Shown here in pieces: positions 24,025 through 37,789 of a stretch of DNA of 64,000 nt. The position numbers and the translations under genes are program-made. The stretch is taken from NCBI GenBank assembly GCA_015680685.1, contig MNCI01008581.1:1090680-1154679 (forward strand), written 5' to 3'. This DNA comes from Gnetum montanum. Taxonomy: Eukaryota; Streptophyta; Gnetopsida; Gnetales; Gnetaceae. The notes below the pieces were generated by a model that worked only from the letters and a program-made list of their open reading frames with translations, did no database searches and was not told where the DNA came from. Each line of letters starts with the position of its first letter. The stretch's first letter is position 1.

Positions 24025-25479
24025 GATAGGTCCATCTCTTCATAGATGTTATGGTTAGAGAATTTTCATCCTCTATTACAACATTATAAATACAAGAAAA
24101 ACCTATAATTTAAGACCAACTTGTAACATCCTCTTATCCTACCATAAACTAGGAAAGCATGACATAGATTAAACCACTTTCATTTACATAGACAATCATA
24201 AGGCAACTATGGTTAAATAATAAGCATTAGTGAAGCATGAGAAGGAACAAAATGAGATCATATAAACAAGGTAAAGGCCTACAAAATAGTTATACATTAC
24301 AGTGATAGAAATACATGACCAGATGAATATATAAAAGTATAAATCAAATATCTATATATTATAGACTAAAAGCATAGACTAAATTGAAAATACATCAAAG
24401 TAAGATATATTATATAGCAAGAGCTCATCTACTATCACTATGAAAATCCTAATATTAATGGGCACAAAAATTTATTAAACATAAATATCAAGTATGTATG
24501 ACTAATTATAAAATATTAAAGCTATATCCTATAAAAAATATTAAAGAAACTATAAATATCATAGTGTAGTTGGTAAGCCCATGGCTCTTCACCTCCACAT
24601 ACCTCATGACCTAAAAAAAAGAGTGAGTTAGTACAAATTAAGTAAGATTTCTTAGCATCTTCTTGATTGATTAAGGACTAGGACCATGGCTAAGTGCTAG
24701 AGCAAGGGAACTTTGACCTTTAAAGACATGTCAACATATAGTACAGAAGCATATCATATCATGTCACATGTGATCATATATCATAAGAATCATATGAGCG
24801 TACATGATAGTAACAAATCCTCCCTTAACATCATCAACTAGCCTCACACTACACTTCATGTAAAATACAATATATGTTCACATGTGTACTTGATTCATAT
24901 TCCATATTCAAACCAAAATAACCATGACATGCCAATGAAATGTACATTATTAGTCTCAATTAGCCCCATTAATGTTGTATATCACACTATCTAAAATACA
25001 TATGGTGCTAGAGATATCAAACAATTGTTTAATGTTCTTGAGGAGATAGAAACTAATGAAGATCAAAAACTTTCTTTATTTTTTAGAATGAAACCTATGG
25101 TAAGAAGCATATTGATGAATTAGAGTGAAGGTTAGTTAGTATCACTCTAGGATGATTAATAACCAACCAACCATACAACTCAATGTTAGTGTCCAAATAT
25201 AACACAATAATGTAATCGATTCATAACTAATTAGAATCCAAAAAAGAGGAAAACATCCAAACAATTAAGACATTACAAGAATATGGAACTAGTAATGGAG
25301 GGACTACCAATCAATAAGAGAAAAAAGCATATATAGACCTGTACAATTGAACATACATGGTGTCAAGAAACATAAGTTACATTGAGTAATACATAGATGT
25401 TACATAATACAAAGCTCATGCATGACATAGGACTTAGCATATCAACATATCTCTACTATGATAATTGACATGAAAATTG

Positions 25480-25790
25480 AGAATTGACAAAAATGACTAA
25501 TCATGATCTCACGATAATGTGCAATCACCTAACCATGATTGAACCATAACCCATGGTAAAGGCCAAAATCTAAACTAGTGAAGAAAATCATAAAACTAAC
25601 CCACAGAATAGACCATGATCCATGGTCAACTCTCAAAACTAGGAAAAATATTAAACTAAGATTTTATTTTTATCATGTTCATTGGTACTTAACATGACTT
25701 GTGATAAACTAATTGTAATCCTACCATGATCGATTATGAAAGCTAAAATCATGACCAAGACTTGTGATGAACTCATGGTCATTGCATATG
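25480..25790. repeat. Cluster of CCATGA/TCATGG palindromes
   Basis: About seven instances of a CCATGA or TCATGG-type half-site, several paired (for example GACCATGATCCATGGTC near 25610). The same motif recurs at 58990-59370. Confidence 0.65.
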
Positions 25791-28700
25791 CATCTTTTTG
25801 TTAATTTGGAGGTAAAAATGACACTCATATTATTCTAGATTAACTTGATAGTCAACACATTAACTCTATGGGTATATAATAGACATTTGTGTACTATTGG
25901 ATTGCCCAAAATAAAAATGAAACTCTAAAAATATAACAACACTCACACAATAATTAAAATGTCAAAAAAATCAAGATACAGAGCTATCTTTTTAAAATAC
26001 ATGAATTCTACAACCATGAACAATTTGTAAAAGGCCATGAATTCTATAATCACTTAAAATCATAAATTATAGAGTTCATTAAATCATATTTCTAGACTTC
26101 AAAATAGCATAAACTACTAAATTATCAAAAATAAAAAAAGAAGATAAAAGCTATTACCTGTGTAATTTCCATACAAAAGTTTAAAAAAGACACACATGCA
26201 TATTGCAACATGATTAAGCATAACAACTTGTACACAAATCAATGTTGTCACCACCATAATTGTTCAATCTAGCAACGCTTCAATGTCCAAGAAAATGAGT
26301 GTTAGCTATGCTCTTCCAAAATTAAGAAAGTGGTTTATATAGAAAAACCTCTTAGATTTAATATAATATTAATTGTAGCTCTAACTAGATATTTTGTGCA
26401 AAAAACTCTAAAAAAGTTAGCATTATTAACAATTTCATCTCTTAATTACTCCTCTAATCATGAACTTGTAGGCCAAATTACATATGCAGGGATAGATGTG
26501 TTGTGTGATGGTGGAAACCTCAAGTAACTCTAATGGTATAAACCTAGTTGGATGTAGTTGAAAGAAGAAGGTAAATTAGAGGGAAGGTTTCTTAGTATAT
26601 GGAGAAGAGTGGAAAACCCAAAATCAAGATTAATGTCACATAGACGAAAATCCTCCTATCAAAGCTTTACCACCCAACAAAGGCTAAACTTCCATGTGGG
26701 TAATTTATTAAATATTATGCATATTCCTTTTAATTAAACACCAATGCAATGAAAAAAAATAAGTAGAAAAGGAGGCCATGTTGGTCATGCATAAAAATAA
26801 GCATATGAATGTGTTGAATAATCTTCTAAATACTTAAAACAAAAGATATTGATATGCTAAGATGATAGTCATCATAATCATGTAACATGTATATGAAATA
26901 TTCACATAAAAAAATGAGAAGACTCCTTGGAAGTATCACTCATTCTAAAATATCTAATGAGAAGACCATTGTTAAATGGTAAGAAACTTTAAAATCTTAG
27001 ACTAAGATAAATATGAAGTTTATGAGCAATATTTTTGTTGGGGCTTCATAGGCATCCTCAGATCCAAACCTCGTGGAAGCATGAGGATTTAATCTTGGAA
27101 TGTGATAGGTCTTCATAGCCTAGATAATTTTTTCTTTCTTAAGAAAATTATTGAAATAAGCCATGTTAATATGTTGTTTTTCTAGAAAATGAAAATGCCT
27201 TTAGTAGAAAACCACCTAATCTATAGCTGAAAGAGCATCTTGGATTTTGCTATGAGAAACATGGTGGATTTTCTTGTCTATTATGATTGAATTTGAAGTT
27301 TCAAGTTTGTTTTCAATCTTGTCATATTTTGGCATTAGAAGGTAATGGATTTAAGGTCATGAATGTGTATAGGATAGTTTTGAAGTTGAATAATTACTTT
27401 TTATATATAGAGATTTTCTCTCATGGGATTTGATATCTAGATGATTGGGAGTGATTAGAATATGATTCCTACCAATAAGAAAAGGTCAAGTAGAAGTGTA
27501 GATGTAGTGAAGTTAGAGTGTTTTTTATTATTTAAAGACTATGTATAATATAGAAGAAGTGGCCACATCCTAATTAATTTTACATAAAAAGAAAATAAGA
27601 AAATCATTGGAGGATGTCGCACTCCAAAATGTTATACTTAAATAATCCAAGTTTAATAAAAAAAACTTATTACTTCGGCATGTAATGTCATAATGCTTAT
27701 AATAAAAGGATAATGATCATCATAAGAATTATAAATCTTAATTAGTGTGCATGGTAAAATTAAAAATTCACATTGGAGTGCTTTAAGTAGAAATTCCATT
27801 AATCATAATCCATAAATGAATCTCATAACATAACAAGTTCATAGCCTCAAAAGAAAGTTTTTAATATCCATCATTATAAAAAGTCAACATTAAATTTCAT
27901 GATAACATAATCAAAATTTGAAAATATAAAGGAAAGATCTAAAGATCCAAATTCATCATCATTAAGTTTCTAGCTTCTGCCACTTGGATCTATGTCCACA
28001 TAGACAAGAAGGATTAGAAACCTTCTAGTAGAGCCAACTGCCTTGGCATACCTAGAACAAGCTAAAGAACAAGGCACATGTTACATAAGAAGCCATCTCA
28101 AGATCCATGAGATTAGATACCAAAAGTTAAATCCAAAACCATGATATCCACAAAATGTCAAGAGATAGGTAAACTAAGAATATACTATAATCAATCATCC
28201 GTCAGGACTATTAGTCCACAAAGGTCTCACCTTTCTTGGATGCTATCATTGTCCCTCCTAAAAGAATAGTTAACCAACATCATTTGATCTTGAATGGACC
28301 AAATCTAGAAATGAACTCATATGGATTACCTACCCTTTCATTTTTCATTAGGAAAACTAACCACATGACATTCACAAGCGATGTGAGTATACATTGATTG
28401 GCTAAATTGTTCTTTTACAATGCTTGCTCAATGTCACAATCTAACTACAATCATAGGCAATGTGGATCAAATAAGGAAGCCAACACTACCCTCCATAGTG
28501 CCTACCCATTGATACTCAAATCTAGATACCTGGGATATGATAATAGGTGACGTGGGTTAGGGTCTATAGGTTAATGTAGAACCCCACCCATTGATCCTAT
28601 TGAAATGCATCATCAAGAGGTCAGAATGAGATATCAAAGGTCAAAAATGATTCTAAGATAATGAGAAAGTCATAAAAAAAACATGAAAATATCAACCACA

Positions 28701-28879
28701 AGATGGCCATAAAAATGATGTATTTTATCTAATTTTGAGTATATTTGGATATGTTTTAATGAGTTCAAGGTATTTTGACATTAAATGAAACTTGTGTGCG
28801 CACATAATAAGGCTCCAGATTTCAATTTGGATAGTTTTTCAAATAGCCTTGATAGGATAGACATATTACATTGCATGTA

Positions 28880-29070
28880 GATGTCTACTGTAAGATATCT
28901 ATAGTGCAAGATAGACATCTCCTATAAGATGCCTTCAATGTAGGACATATGTCTTCAGTGAAAGATAGATGTCTTATCTTGTTTGACATACATCTTCTTA
29001 GCTAGAAATATGTTTCTTTGCAACTCTTAGTACTTTAGGAAGATGTCTCCTTGATCTCTAAGACATTTTT
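28880..29070. repeat. Worn AGATGTCT/AGACATCT cluster
   Basis: Six or more degraded copies of the octamer, with one full TGTCTC core at 29044-29049. Same motif family as the clusters in the chromovirus and copia LTRs. Confidence 0.6.
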
Positions 29071-29509
29071 TTAATAGAAAAGAAGTTCAAAATGGTTGCA
29101 AGACATCAATAAAAAGAAAATATTCATTGAGGACTTCAAAAATAAGGATGACAAAGCTTGTAATAATAGAGAATAATTATATTATTAAAAACATACAAAG
29201 AAATAAAGCTTGAACTAGTTACTCTACCTTAAGAAATGAAATTGCAACCAGATTGATCTACAATATACGAAGTTGAAAGCTAAGAGATCGGATCACCACA
29301 AGAGAAAGAAATAACTAATGAGTAAGAGTAATTGATGCATGAAAGCCAAAAACTCTTAATTAAATACAAGATTACAAACTTATAGCTAGTGTATTAATAG
29401 TTATTTACAATGGATTATCTCATTAATCAAATTCATGATAAATAGAAAAGTGCAAATAAGAGTTTGGTAAATAAGAAAAAAGCCCCAATTCACACATGAA
29501 AGGAAATAG

Positions 29510-30502
29510 AAGTAGAGTGGGTTCACTCCAATATTAAAATCACCTTCCAATACTAAATACAGATATAATGAAAAATAAAATTTATTTACTAGAAAATAAG
29601 AAAACTAGCTATCTTCAATTATTCAAAAGAGAAGATTACAATAGGATTTCCAATGCCCTCAAAAGATCCAAAACCTCTTAAAAACTCAAACGATGCTATA
29701 GAGAATGAGGCTTTATAGAAACATAATGGTCATTCTCAATGTAAGACATAACTAATGGAGAATCTCTTCCACAACTAAAATTGAAAATTCAATACACAAG
29801 TAAGACTAGAACACATAGGACAACACACAACAAATTTACCTTGGATATATAACACTGTTGCACTCACTCAATGTACTCTAACACTCTCTTTCCAAGCTCT
29901 CATTAATTCAAGAGATATTATCATGATATATCATAAAATCTCCTCCTTAGTACAAGCATGAAAAAACTCATATTTATTAGAAAACAACACCAAAATCCTA
30001 AGGAAACCTTTCAAAATCTCATCTTAGAGTTTTCACATTATTTGTATCATTTTCCATCTTCTCTCAACTATTTTCCTACTTGAAATGAATAATTTTGTAG
30101 GTTTTTCTAGCTGTACAGATCATCTTTGACCTCCTTACATCATCTTAGGTAATAATCCAACTTTCAAGAGAGACATCTTTTATGAGTGGAAGACATATCT
30201 TTCATGCATGATACATCTCTTCTAGGCTGAGATGTTTTTTCATGAGATGTTTTCTCTATTTGGGAGACATCTCCTTTGAGTTGTCTTCACTTCTAGAGAG
30301 ATGTCTCCTATTATTGAGAGTCATCTCTTGCAAAGAATTAGCTCTCAATAAAGACATCTCCTACATGTTCCAGACATCTTTTGTATAGTCCTAGCTCCTA
30401 GCAAAGACATATCCTTAGTCTCTAAGATGTCTCCATGGAGCCTAAAGCTTGCAAAACATACATCCAGGGAAGAACAAGAGAATTGGAAGATGGGTCCCTA
30501 CA
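29510..30502 (-). repeat. 3' LTR of the 29.5-36.1 kb chromovirus (993 bp)
   Basis: Aligns along its length with 35266-36135. The outer end in element orientation is TGTAGGG (30502). The inner TG of the left edge has decayed to AA. It carries a TGTCTC/GAGACA array at 30170-30433. A TATA-like CTATAAAG (minus strand) lies near 29718. A purine-rich tract with AAGGAAGG lies just outside at about 30508-30522, as expected of a polypurine tract. Confidence 0.8.
30170..30433. repeat. TGTCTC/GAGACA palindrome array in the LTR U3
   Basis: Full cores: GAGACA at 30170 and 30264; TGTCTC at 30302 and 30428. Many one-base variants of AGACATCT/AGATGTCT lie between them. Confidence 0.8.
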
Positions 30503-30678
30503 CTAGCTCTACCTTCCTTCAAAGAATAAACTCATGTAAATAAGGAAGTAGGGGTTAAAGTAATCCATTACTTATGAAGTTTGGTCTCATGGATCCATAC
30601 AGCATCATCTATGGATTAATTATTCCAATGGATTAAGTACTTATGCCTCCTAACTCCTTGAGCACTAGAAGATTCCCT

Positions 30679-33600
30679 TCACTTAAGTACAATTACCTTC
30701 TTCTCCATTGAAGGCTTGCACTGATTAATAAGTCCCTTGAACTCATTAATGCTAGCTTGTAGGGTCTCCTCATCAACAAGTCCATGATAATGTTCAAGTT
30801 CTAAAATGTTAAACAAAAAATACATACCAAAATTATTTGGTAAGTCAATCTTAAAAGAATTATCATTAATCTTAACCTTGGTTTTGAAAGGCCTCATCTT
30901 CTTGTCTATCAACTTGAAGAAGTTAATACCACTCAATCTCTTCTTCTTTAAGTTCACCCAAACCAAGTTACCAACAATAAAATTTGACTTTCATTTGCTC
31001 TCATTCCTCTTGAGGACTCTCTCTTTAGCCTTATTTTCAAGACTTGATTTAACTTGTGCATGGAGATCCCTCATGTATTATAAAAAATTAGCACTAAGTT
31101 GAGCTTCACCATCAAAGCTCTTCAAAGTGTGCACCATCTTTGGATAAAATCCATAGTTCATCTCAAATAAAATTTTCCTAATAGTAATATGAAAAACATT
31201 ATTATATGAAAATTTAGCATAATAAAAAAATTATTTTCACTTGTTTAACTATTCATCACACAAACATCTTAATATGTTTAGCAAGGATTTATTCACCACC
31301 CTTCATTTTTCCTTTAGATTATGGTTGATATGCATTATAAAAATTTAAATTTGTCCCTAAAAGTTTTAAAGGAGCCTCCAAAAGTGACTTGTAAATTTGG
31401 AGTCTCTATCACTAACAATATTCAAAGGAATTCCATGCAATTTCACACCATGTTAGAAAAAAATTGTAAAATGAGAAGCATCACTCACCTTCTTACATGG
31501 AATGAAGTGTGTTATCTTAGAGAACCTATCCACAATAACAAAAATTACATAGTTTCCACTTTTGGTCTTTAGAATACCACTCACAAAATCCATAGATAAA
31601 CTTTCCCATGGATCCTTGGGAAGTGGTAAAGGCATATAACATCCATCTACTTCATCTCCTTTGAACTTTTGATATGTTAAATATTCCTTCACAAATTTCG
31701 AAACTTCAATTGTCATACCAAGCCAAAAATAGTGCTACAATGTTTTATCCCTATTCATGTGACCTACCATGCTACTACAATTCTTTTCAAATAAAATATT
31801 TTTTCTTAAATCACAATTAGGAATACATACCTTTCCATTCTTAAATAATAGTTTATCTCAAATATGATAGTCTCTTTATTGGTCTATCCTACTCAACAAT
31901 GGCTTTTTGAGGCTCCTTCAAACCTATCCAAAATCAATATCATTCTTATAAAAATTAGCAAAATCACCCATACATTTCACATGAGGTATGCTAAAATTCA
32001 CCACATTCACCCTAGACAATACATCAACCATCACATTAGGCTTTCCACTTTTATGCTTCAACAAAAAATTGAAACCTTGCAACTATGCAACCAAATTCAT
32101 GTTCTTTACACTAAACTTCTTTCTAGAGTTTAGAAATTATAGTGCTTTGTGGTTTGTCATCAAATTGAACTCCTTGGGCAACAAATAATTCCTCCAATGC
32201 TTGATTACTTGAAGAATAGCATACAAATCCTTCTCATATATGCTATATTGTTTCCTTGAATCATTCAAAGTTTCTAAAAAGAAAGTAATAGGCCTATCTT
32301 CTTGTGAAAGTAATTCACCAATAACAAGTCCACTTACATCCAGTGCCACTTGAAAATGCTTATGAAAATTTGGAATTTCTAGTACCAATTCACTAGTAAT
32401 CTCTGCATTTAACAAGTTAAAGCTGCCTTGGATTTCATTATCCCACCTAAAATCTTTATTTTTCTTCAACAAAGAAAACATGGACCATGAAATATCACTA
32501 AAATTTTTTATGAACCATCTATAAAAACCTAATAAACTAAGAAATGATCTTACCTTCCCAACATTGTTAGGAGTTGGCCAATCACTAATAGCCTTCACCT
32601 TAGTAGCTTCCATCTAAATCTAGTTTTTAGAAACCTCATGCCTTAAATATGTGATTTCCCTCTTGAAAAAATATCTTTTCTTCACATTGATCATCAACTA
32701 TGCCTCCTACAATTTAAGATACATCATCCTCAAGTGATCCAAATGCTCTTCCTTACTAGAGCTATATACCAAAATATCATCAAGAAAGACAATACAATAC
32801 TTACCAATCAAGTCCTTTAATACATCATGCATCAATCTCATGAATGTACCAGGTGCATTTGTGAGCCTAAATGGCATCACCAACCATTCAAATAATCCAT
32901 TCAATGTCTTGAAAGCTATCTTTCATTCATCACTAGACCTAATTCTCTTTTGATGGTAACCACTTTTAAATAAATTTTGTTAAAAATTTCACTATTGATA
33001 ATGACATCAAGGATATCATCCATCATTGAAATAGGAAAAAAGTACCTCACTGTTATCCTATTCATTGCTCTAGAATCAATGCATATCATCTATTCATCAC
33101 TATTCTTCTATGGCACTAGAACCAATGGAATTGCACAAGGTAAAATAGGTTTCCTTATGAAGCCATTTACAAGTAACACCTCTACTTGTCTTTGCAATTC
33201 AGCTTGCTAATTTGATGCCATCTGGTAGGCCCTTTCATTTGAAATGATAATATCAAGAATAAAATCAAATTGATGTTATTTATTTCTCATTGGTGGAAAT
33301 CCATCAATTGCCCCTTGAACACCTTGGAAAATTTCTCCTTCAAGTCTAGTACACTTGTAGAAAGTTCTACTTGCACATTACCATGATTAGAAGAAACTAT
33401 TGAAATAATAAAAAATCCAATAGTATCATCATGTTCCTTAATTTATTCACTCTCTTCTATAAGCATTAAGGAAACATTTAGTGGGCTTTGTTGTCTCACT
33501 TGTTTAGATGTCATGAGAATCAACTCATGGATTCCATTAGATCTAGCTACACTCCACATATTTCTTACTCCACCAAACTAAGCATCATTGTCAAAATTCC

Positions 33601-35220
33601 AAGTTTTACTAAGAATTACATTGGCACAACCTATTGGAAGCACATCATATCTCACCATCATAAAAACCTTCAATTTTAAAGATTAAAATACATTGTTTCC
33701 TTACCTCTTGGGAAAATATCTAGACAACCAATGCACTTTATATGGTCTAGGATGAGGATTAGTTGCCAAAATTAATCTAGCAACTTTCCTATAAGAAATA
33801 ACATTTTTTTGGGCTTCATTAATCAAAACAAAAATTCATTCCCCACTAATCAAAAATATAGCTTAAATATGAAACAAAAATTTTCTATTAGGATGATCTC
33901 CTCTTTTCACTTTCCCCATGAATGCATAAGAATTTAATTTAGAAACTTCCTTAATTTTTTGAGCATTAGTATTACCTCTCTAAAGAGCTTGGTTTGATGT
34001 CTTTTTCACCTCCATGATTTTTACATCTTTTCCTTTCACTACCTTGTAAAGTGAACATTTCCATTGCTTGTGTCTCCATTCTCTACACTTGAAGCATTGA
34101 ATCTTGGATGATCTACTACCTTGACTCTTTTCTCTTTTGCGTTGGTCATTCTTAACTTTGCCCTTCTCATCACCTCTTTTTGTCTTCTTATCTTAGCTTC
34201 CATTCTTATCTTTAGATTTGGACTTATATCCCTTCTCATATTTGAATCCCTTCTCTTTCTCCTTGGAAGTTCATTTGCTTCTATTTTTGAATCCACTTAA
34301 TCTATTTTCAACCTTGAGTGTTAAATCATAAACCTCAACAAGAGTTTGTGGCTCATAAAAAGATAACTCTTACTGATACATCATTTTGAGATATCCTAAA
34401 TAGATTGAAGCCTATTCATACTCCTCCCAGTTTACCTTATCTTAATTAAATAGATCATAGAATTCAATGTAGAATTCTTTGACATCCCTATCATCTTGCC
34501 TTAGGAATTTCAACTTCATAATGATCTCTTGCCTCTAACAAGATTGTTCAAATTTTCTTTTCAATTTGTATGTCATCAGACTCTAATCTCTAATGGATTG
34601 ATTATTTTATCTTTTATAACATTGGGACTCCTTTTTCCCACTAAGTGGAATGGAAGTCATATATTCTAATCTAGATTCAAAAATTGGTACTTTCAAGTTA
34701 TTTGATACCTCTTCCAACTCAAAGGATTTCTCAAGTACCTGCAACTAACTTGAAAAAACATTGGTGTCATCTACACCATTGAAAGTATTTAACTCCACAT
34801 ATGAAAGTCTAGCAACATTACAAAATACTCTATTAATCCTTTCTTTATCCTCTTCGTCAAGCTTGCCTAGAGAAGAAGTAGTTACCATTGTTGGCCTCCT
34901 TAAAATTTTCATTTAAGGAATAGGATTCCCTTCCATTGGAATCCTTGATTGATGGGTTTCTATAGTCCCATAGATGGATTATCCTTCCTTATCATCCACT
35001 TCTTCTTTGCCTAGTTATGAAACTTTTTCATCTAAATGTGCATGTTCATCACCTCCACATGCCTGGATATGGATAGGACTGACATTTCTAACTACCTTTG
35101 CATTGATGTATGCCAACTGAGCAACCATCATATGGAAGGAAAAATTCATAATTTCCATGTTTCTATTTAGGACTTGAACCTATTTATTCTAAGGAGCCAT
35201 ATGAAATTGACAAAATTGTC
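30679..35220 (-). pseudogene. Chromovirus gag-protease-RT-RNase H-integrase (CRM/Reina-like group), decayed
   Basis: Leftward from about 35200: gag N-terminus MAPKNKQVQVLNRN; gag domain; an intact C-x2-C-x4-H-x4-C knuckle CFKCREWRHKQWKC at 34096-34055 (this frame, not the overlapping Arg-rich open frame, is the real one). Protease C-terminal part RPYKVHWLSRYF ... CANVILSKTW (about 33750-33600). RT: GLFEWLVMPFRLTNAPGTF and FLDDILVYSS (32904-32707), with the catalytic Asp pair kept. RT thumb and RNase H (32613-32137): KVRSFLSLLGFYRWF, YSIYEKDLYAIL. Integrase (31716-31453): PWESLSMDFVSGI and VDRFSKITHFIPCKK. C-terminal domain (to 30679): GNLVWVNLKKKRLSG and KINDNSFKIDLP. No chromodomain seen. 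Stops and frameshifts are frequent, but the length and order are those of a complete element. Confidence 0.88.
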
Positions 35221-35249
35221 AACCAAATTCAAGAAATAATAAATACAAA

Positions 35250-35261
35250 GCTTCAATACCA
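35250..35261 (-). promoter_or_regulatory. Primer-binding site, initiator-Met tRNA type, of the chromovirus
   Basis: The minus strand reads TGGTATTGAAGC, close to TGGTATCAGAGC, four bases inside the LTR edge at 35266. Confidence 0.7.
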
Positions 35262-35265
35262 ATTA

Positions 35266-36135
35266 TGCTAGAGCAAGTTCACTTCAATATTAAAATCACA
35301 TTTTAATACTAAATCTAGATATTATGAAAAAAATAATTTATTTGCTAGAAAAAAGGAAAACTGGCTATCTTCAATTCTTCAAAAGAGAAGATTACAACAA
35401 GGTTTCCAAAACCATCAAAACATCCAAAACCTCTCAAATACTTAGATGATGCTATAGAGCATGAGGGTCTACAACCACACAATGGTTATTCTCAATGCAA
35501 GACATAACCGATGGAGAACCTCTTTGACAACTGGTACTAAGAATTCAATACATAAGCAACACTAGAACACACAAGCCAACACCTAACAAATTAACCTTAG
35601 AGTTGCAAGACCAATGCACTTACTCAATATTCTCTAACACTCTCTTGCCAAGATCTCATTAATTCAAGATCTTAGCTTAGATTTCTTAGGCTATTGTAAT
35701 CTTTTTTCACCTTCTCTTGACTATTTTCCAACTTGGAATAGTTAATCTCGAAAGTTTCCGTAGCCATGTGAATCATCTCTAGCCTCCTTGAGTCATCTTC
35801 ATTAAAAATCCAACTTTTAGGAGAGACGTCTTTTGTGAGTGCAAGATGTCTCCTCTAGGCTGAGACATCTTTCCATGAGATGTCTCTTCTATTTGGGAGA
35901 TATCTCCTTTGAGACATCTTCACTTCTAGAAAGACGTCTCTTGTCAATGAGAAACATCTTCTACGAAGACTTAGCTCTTCGTAGAGATGTCTCCTACATG
36001 TTTGAGATGTCTTCAGTGTAGTCCTAGCTCCCAGAAAAGACACCTCCTTGGCCTTCAAAACATCTCCAAAGAGCTTGCAACCTACAAAACACACATGTAG
36101 GAAAGAACAAGGGAATTAGAAGATGTGTTCCTACA
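35266..36135 (-). repeat. 5' LTR of the chromovirus (870 bp)
   Basis: Partner of 29510-30502. It runs from TGTAGG at 36135 to a CA at 35266 (minus strand), followed by the primer site. The TGTCTC/GAGACA array lies 140-290 bp from the LTR start, in U3. No matching 5-bp target duplication was seen at the two outer edges. Confidence 0.8.
35847..35993. repeat. TGTCTC/GAGACA palindrome array in the LTR U3
   Basis: Full cores: TGTCTC at 35847, 35881 and 35988; GAGACA at 35862 and 35911. Related AGACGTCT and AGATGTCT variants extend it to 35821-36060. Confidence 0.85.
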
Positions 36136-36900
36136 CCAAGAAGAAAGCTTTGTGCAATTTTATAAAAATATAATATTTTTCAAAATTTTCATTTTCTAGT
36201 TCACAACATGTGTCACCTTCCACCAACTTGTTCTTAGCAAGAAACATTAAGAAATTAGTAATATCCAAATCTAGAGGCTTAATAAATAATATTAACAAAA
36301 GATGCTAATTGATAATAAAATGAAAATTAAAAAGGAGTATTTTAAAAATGGAAGATCATAATAATACAAGTTAATTAAAAGATAATTTAAAAGATTTCAT
36401 AAATATAATGGGACACACTCAAATATTTTTATAAGGTAATGAGATCAAATCCTACACAAGACATAAATCAATAAAAGATCAATAAATGTTAAAGATAGAC
36501 CAGGGGGTCAAGAATACAAGGCATTACAAAGGGTATCCTTACTTCATATATTTTTTGTTTCTTAAAATATATGGCTTTATTAACCTTTTTTTTATCTCAC
36601 CTTTACCATATAATTTTTCAAAGCATTGTCTATTACTTTGTTTTATGGTTGCTTTGTCCACATAGAATTATTTTTAGGTTTGAGAATACTTGAACAATGG
36701 ATCCTTAGGTTCAGGATTATCATAGAACTAGATCTAGTGCATTGATGAAGAAATTAAAGTAGATATTAGCTGCATGCCATTGCTAATAAAAATAGTTATG
36801 GATGAATGCCTCTACATGTACCAAGATATTAATTGTTCCTTTAGCTATTCTTGATATTTCTGTTCATGTTTAGAATCGAATCTTAAAGAAGGTTATTAAA
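36136..36900. other. Unassigned AT-rich stretch
   Basis: No coding or LTR signal recognised up to about 36640. From there on, the plus strand may be the worn upstream part of the LINE. Confidence 0.35.
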
Positions 36901-37700
36901 TAAAGGCTAAGCTTAGATTAAATAAAGGCTATACTAGTGACAACAAGCAAAAGATTGATTATAGATGAAGATTAGAATTCGAAATACTTTCATGTCGTGA
37001 CAACTAAGAAAGGAGTAAAGAAAAATATGGTAGCATTCTTCTTGAATGGTGAGCATGACCTAGTCCTTTACTTTGATTATTTTCTTTTCTTTCTAATATT
37101 TAATGTAGGGATTTGAGAAGGAATCCTAGCCTTGTTACAAGTCTATCTCTACTAAGTTTCATATGAAGACATTTAGATCCCATCCTCCCTAGTTAAGATT
37201 GAATCTATCATAAAGATAGCTTTGCAGAATAATTCTCATGATCCAAATGTCTAGACCTTTGAATTTTTCAATCAAATTGGAATATTTTTTGGATTTAATT
37301 TATCATCTTGTTTTGTAGCTACTTCACTCATGCCACATTTTCTCATAGTTAGAATGATACTTGTATTACATTACTATGCAAGAAGCACTTAGCACAGTCC
37401 CCTAACTATTACAAATTAACTAGTTTATGTAATTGTTTGGGGAAGGATTTGTTAAGCATTCTAGTTTATAGGCTTCAGTCTTTCCTCCCATCCTTACTTG
37501 AGTCAAATTAATCTTATTTCATTCAGGGTAAGAATAATACTAATCATGTTATTGTAGCTAATGAAATTGCTCATTAAACCAAGTAAACAAGAAATTAATT
37601 TTCATTCTTAAAATTAAAATAGCCAAAGCCTATGAAAAATTTAATTAGCAAGAATTGGATCCCACTTTGTCATATCTTGGGTTTAGCACTTAATTAAAAT
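36901..37700 (+). pseudogene. LINE (L1-type) reverse transcriptase fragment
   Basis: The plus strand encodes DED, a stop, then NSKYFHVVTTKKGVKK, matching the G-D-x-N-T-K-F-F-H region ahead of plant L1 RT domains. At about 37390-37560 it encodes PNYYKLTSLCN ... KDLLSILVYRLQSFLPSLL ... NHVIVANEIAH, the RT stretch that normally reads like Y-R-P-I-S-L-C-N followed by the N-x-I-x-A-x-E motif. The catalytic FADD-like part is not reached. Stops at Gln-type positions and lost frames show decay. It is cut at about 37700, where copia LTR sequence begins soon after. No poly-A tail or 5' end was identified. Confidence 0.7.
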
Positions 37701-37789
37701 ATTTTTTTTCTTTCTCTTTTCAAGTAGTTATATTTCAAGTTTAGTTGGGAAATTCTATTTCAAAAGCTTTTTTCCATATCAAGGGCTAT

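Larger units (their letters stand above)
24025..29509. other. AT-rich repeat debris with three LTR-edge-like sequences
   Basis: No coding region could be supported. TGTAACATCC at 24122, TGTCGCACTCC at 27607 and TGTAGAACCCCACCC at 28578 look like inner edges of Del/Tekay-type LTRs read on the minus strand; the last is close to the edge at 11463. A palindrome cluster lies at 25480-25790. A worn AGATGTCT cluster lies at 28880-29070. The only open stretch (26330-26527) shows no family resemblance. Confidence 0.5.

Noticed and set aside
34039-34296. Arg/Lys-rich 85-residue protein
   Set aside because: Shadow frame: the overlapping minus-strand frame carries the intact zinc knuckle CFKCREWRHKQWKC and the flanking gag sequence.
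17815-36135. Integrated pararetrovirus rather than LTR retrotransposons
   Set aside because: Integrase domains, LTR pairs and tRNA primer sites are present, and no movement or coat protein motifs were seen.
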